Of a stretch of 35,095 nt of DNA, positions 32,428 to 35,095 are shown in pieces. How positions within the stretch are numbered: position 1 is the first letter of the stretch; the number at the start of each line of letters is the position of its first letter. The stretch is from Brachionus rotundiformis (taxonomy: Eukaryota; Rotifera; Eurotatoria; Ploima; Brachionidae), in NCBI GenBank assembly GCA_016802295.1, contig JAESIW010000020.1:1524806-1559900 (forward strand). The letters run 5' to 3'. The translations under genes were made by a program, and so were the position numbers. The notes under the pieces are model-generated. The model made no database searches and was not told the origin of the DNA. It was given only the letters and a program-made list of their open reading frames with translations.

Positions 32428-34799
32428 TCATTTTATTTTCTTGAGCAATTTAATAACATAATTAAACATTTGAAAAAAATTCTTAGTTTGAGCTATGTGA
32501 GCAAAAACTTCTATGAGCCAATCAAGGGTACTTGTTTCCAAACCAACTAAGTATCTTCCTCTTAGTTCACCAGGCTTGATCACATCTGTCACAAAATCTC
32601 TAAATTCCTTAGATACAAAACCCTTGTGGCCGATTAAATTCAATTTTTCTAGGCTTAAAAAAGGCTCAATTGTTTTTGAAGAAAAATCCTCTAGATTAAA
32701 TTTGACACTTTTTGATAAGTAAAATAGACCTCTATTTATATCCAAATTGTTCATATCATTTTCAATAGATTCTATATCGTGATCCAAAGGAGCATTCAGT
32801 GTTGATATTATATCATTTCTTCTATATTGAGCTTAATTGTAATTGTTATTAAAATTAAAAAATAAAAAAAAATTTTTTTAAATTTAAATATTATATTTTT
32901 TATTGTTAAATAAGTAATAAAATACCCATATATTTTTTGGTTCGTAATTTATGCCTCTGTTTGAAATTCGATATTTTCAAAGACTTTAAATCCTCGACTG
33001 TTCTGACTTTTTCGAACTCGCTTAGGAAATTAAATTGTTATTTAAATTTATAAAATTAATAATAATTAAAGTTTTTTACCATCCGAAAATTTCTTTTTCC
33101 ACACTAGCTAGTTTATTTTGCATAACACTCAGCCACTCTTCTATATTAAAAATTTTCCTATTTTCGGAATTAATTTTATTTTCGTGATGATCATAGATGA
33201 ATAAAATTATAATAGAGACCAGTATGTAAGAAAGCGCCAAGGCTTCAATATTTTCGTATTGAGCTTCTTTAATACTTAACTTTTCGATTGGTATCTCTTT
33301 TTCCATCAATAAGTCAATGATAGAAATCAGTTCAACTTAAAAATTAATAAATAAAATAAATCTAAAAGATGTCTTAGAATAAAGATACTTGGTAGATTAA
33401 GATCGAGTACATAACGATTTGATACTCGTTTTAATTCAATTAGTTCAATTTCATTGATTTCAAGATACTTTCCAAGTTTTGATGTTAAATATCTTAAATA
33501 ATCTGCCTGTGGAACAGACTTAGATAATTTTAGATTTATTTTTAGCTTAGGTAGATATTTTTGGTTTAAAAATTACCAAATGATTGAACATATAAGAGTC
33601 TTCTTTGTATTTAAATTCCATGTAAGCTGGCAAAACTTCGTCAATGTTGAAATATGATACTTTTCCATCATACATAAATCTTATTAAAATTGATTATTTT
33701 ATTATGTTCTATACACAATTTTTAATTCAACCTTATTAAATCAGTTAATAAAATTTGACTTTTAATGATAAGCAAGCCTAAATTTAGCAAGGCTATAGTG
33801 TGCGGCATTCTGATCCATTCAAATTTTGTTAAAAGCTTAAGTTAAGAATTTTAAAATTTATATTTATATTAAAATTTATTTTAAAAACAATATTATTTTT
33901 GCTCTCATCACACAGATCATTTGAAGTGTCTAGTTCATCAAAAAATGTATCATCATTTTTGACTGATTCTTCATCAGAGTCAATTTGACTGTGATCATTT
34001 TCATTATTAACATCGACAGCCATTTTACTATCATCCTGATTATTTGATTCACTATCGGTGGTCATGCCAAAATCAAAGCTTTCATTGGCATATTGATCTT
34101 GTTCAATTTTGATAACTTTTTCTTCTTTCGAGTGACTTACGTCTAAGTGATAAATTTCAAAAAAAATTTTATCTCTGTGAAAAAAAAAACTATTTTAATG
34201 AAAATTTTTAAAAATGGTTTTTTAATACCTTTTCCATTTGATATTTTTTGAATTTATTTGCTCATTTTGATCTTCAACAAAAGCTATTTCCAATTTTTGC
34301 AAGTATTTTATCCACAATTTTAAAACAACTTTCTTTTCAATTAAATTATTTTCGAATTAATCAACAAAATGTATTAATAGATACTCTAATTATGGGATCA
34401 ACTCCGTTTTTTACCAAGTCGTCACATTGTCTTTTCAGTAAATGATTGTATACGTCAAAAGTAGAAAAATTACGCTCAACTGAATTTTCTGAATATTTTT
34501 TTTATTAAAAAAGACAATTTAAAATTTAAAATTAGCTAAACCCAGTTCATAATTATCTTCTTTTGGTCGAATTTTGGTCTCTTTGACAGGAGAAGCGGTA
34601 TTTTCAGTTTCATTTGCAGCTAATTCTTCTTCACTGAGTTCAATATCACAGATATTCTTAGAATTTTGTTTTTAAAATGGCTAAATTAGTAGTCTGGACA
34701 ACAAACTTTTGACTGATTTCCGCAAACACTACAATAATAGAACCCATCTATATTATCAAAGCTTTCACTATCACATATTGTACAAATTATTTTAGGCAT
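32428..34799 (-). CDS. TAF1B: TAF1B (Rrn7-type RNA polymerase I initiation factor), 11 exons, 597 aa
   Basis: This TFIIB-like subunit of the SL1/TIF-IB complex recruits RNA polymerase I to ribosomal DNA promoters. Exons on the minus strand: 34799-34707, 34656-34542, 34488-34385, 34332-34229, 34174-33889, 33835-33732, 33679-33577, 33518-33389, 33335-33080, 33020-32926, 32831-32428; all phases agree. The N-terminus is a zinc ribbon (CTIC at 6-9, CSVC at 23-26). Then come FDVYNHLLKRQCDDLVKNGV and LKLWIKYLQKLE, matching the TAF1B N-terminal cyclin-like part, an acidic Asp/Ser/Asn linker (about 165-234), and MPHTIALLNLGLLIIKSQIL plus LTDLIRF, matching the second cyclin-like fold. A later block, ALSYILVSIIILFIYD with IEEWLSVMQ, matches the human LKLLFLLDD / FRKWYQIM region. 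Length is close to the human protein. The first intron is only 50 nt. A clean alternative donor lies inside exon 5 (see findings). The C-terminal 120 residues are poorly conserved. Confidence 0.9.
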
Positions 34800-35052
34800 T
34801 TTTATAATATACAATTTTAAAATATTATTTTTAATTTTTCTTTAATTTGAACATAAAAATATAAATTTATGCAATTTTTTTTGAATAAGATTTAGCATTT
34901 ATAAAGAACACAAAAGCTGCATATACTAATGATGAAATATTAAGAATTTTAAAAATATTTAAATATTAAAATATTAAAAATTGAATATCGTTTCCAAAAT
35001 AAAGTAATCTAATTTATGGCTAATTTTTTTTTAATTGATAGATAATAAAAAA
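34800..35052. promoter_or_regulatory. Shared upstream region of TAF1B and a possible divergent gene
   Basis: This 253-bp AT-rich gap separates the TAF1B start codon (minus) from an ATG on the plus strand at 35053. If the latter is real, this is a bidirectional promoter. No specific factor site is identified. Confidence 0.3.
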
Positions 35053-35095
35053 ATGCAAGATCGACTTGATACTGGTATTAATAAAACATCTGGTG
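35053..35095 (+). CDS. Possible start of a gene running off the window
   Basis: An ATG at 35053 opens a frame MQDRLDTGINKTSG that stays open to the window end. It sits in a less AT-rich patch than the upstream sequence, which suggests coding, but 14 residues are too few to assign a family. Confidence 0.3.
   Translation, partial: MQDRLDTGINKTSG

Noticed and set aside
1..35095. CRISPR array, bacterial operon or phage genes
   Set aside because: The spliced animal-type genes rule out a prokaryotic origin, and there are no regularly spaced repeats.

Overview
This is a very AT-rich nuclear window from an animal. Genes are split by mostly short (about 45-70 nt) GT-AG introns, and the proteins are animal-type (BLOC-3 subunit HPS4, BCR/ABR-type RhoGEF-RhoGAP, SLC26, SLC25A38, SF3B5, TAF1B). 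Decayed non-LTR retrotransposons and small inverted-repeat elements lie between genes. The base composition, intron style and LINE 3' ends make me suspect a monogonont rotifer such as Brachionus; that is inference only.

Layout. 1-3900: retrotransposon 3' ends, a three-exon gene for an unrecognised leucine-rich 213-residue protein (987-1749, minus), and a 184-bp copy of part of the SLC26 gene held between two 68-bp direct repeats (2801-3118). 3887-6819 (minus): complete 11-exon SLC26 anion transporter, 770 aa. 8250-10140: retrotransposon graveyard in which a 5'-truncated LINE (8785-9657, minus) sits inside an older CR1-like LINE (plus) with a 12-bp target-site duplication. 11290-12378 (minus): intronless, degenerate Rho/Ras-like GTPase. 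12.4-17.4 kb: long AT-rich intergenic region with two short inverted-repeat elements near 15.9-16.3 kb. 17418-22074 (minus): complete 8-exon BCR/ABR-type protein, 1119 aa. 23825-28441 (minus): 9-exon HPS4-like gene, 509 aa, with a tRNA relic in intron 1. 30809-32144 (plus): SF3B5 and SLC25A38, both intronless and close together. 32428-34799 (minus): complete 11-exon TAF1B, 597 aa. 35053-end (plus): possible start of a divergent gene.

The genes are mostly housekeeping or membrane-traffic functions with no shared pathway. The two GTPase-related genes (degenerate GTPase and BCR/ABR) are about 5 kb apart, but I see no evidence that they work together. Exon structures were reconstructed by hand by joining splice sites whose phases agree and by matching remembered family patterns; no alignment was run. 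The least explained signals are the SLC26 gene fragment between direct repeats, the atypical GTPase and the leucine-rich protein.
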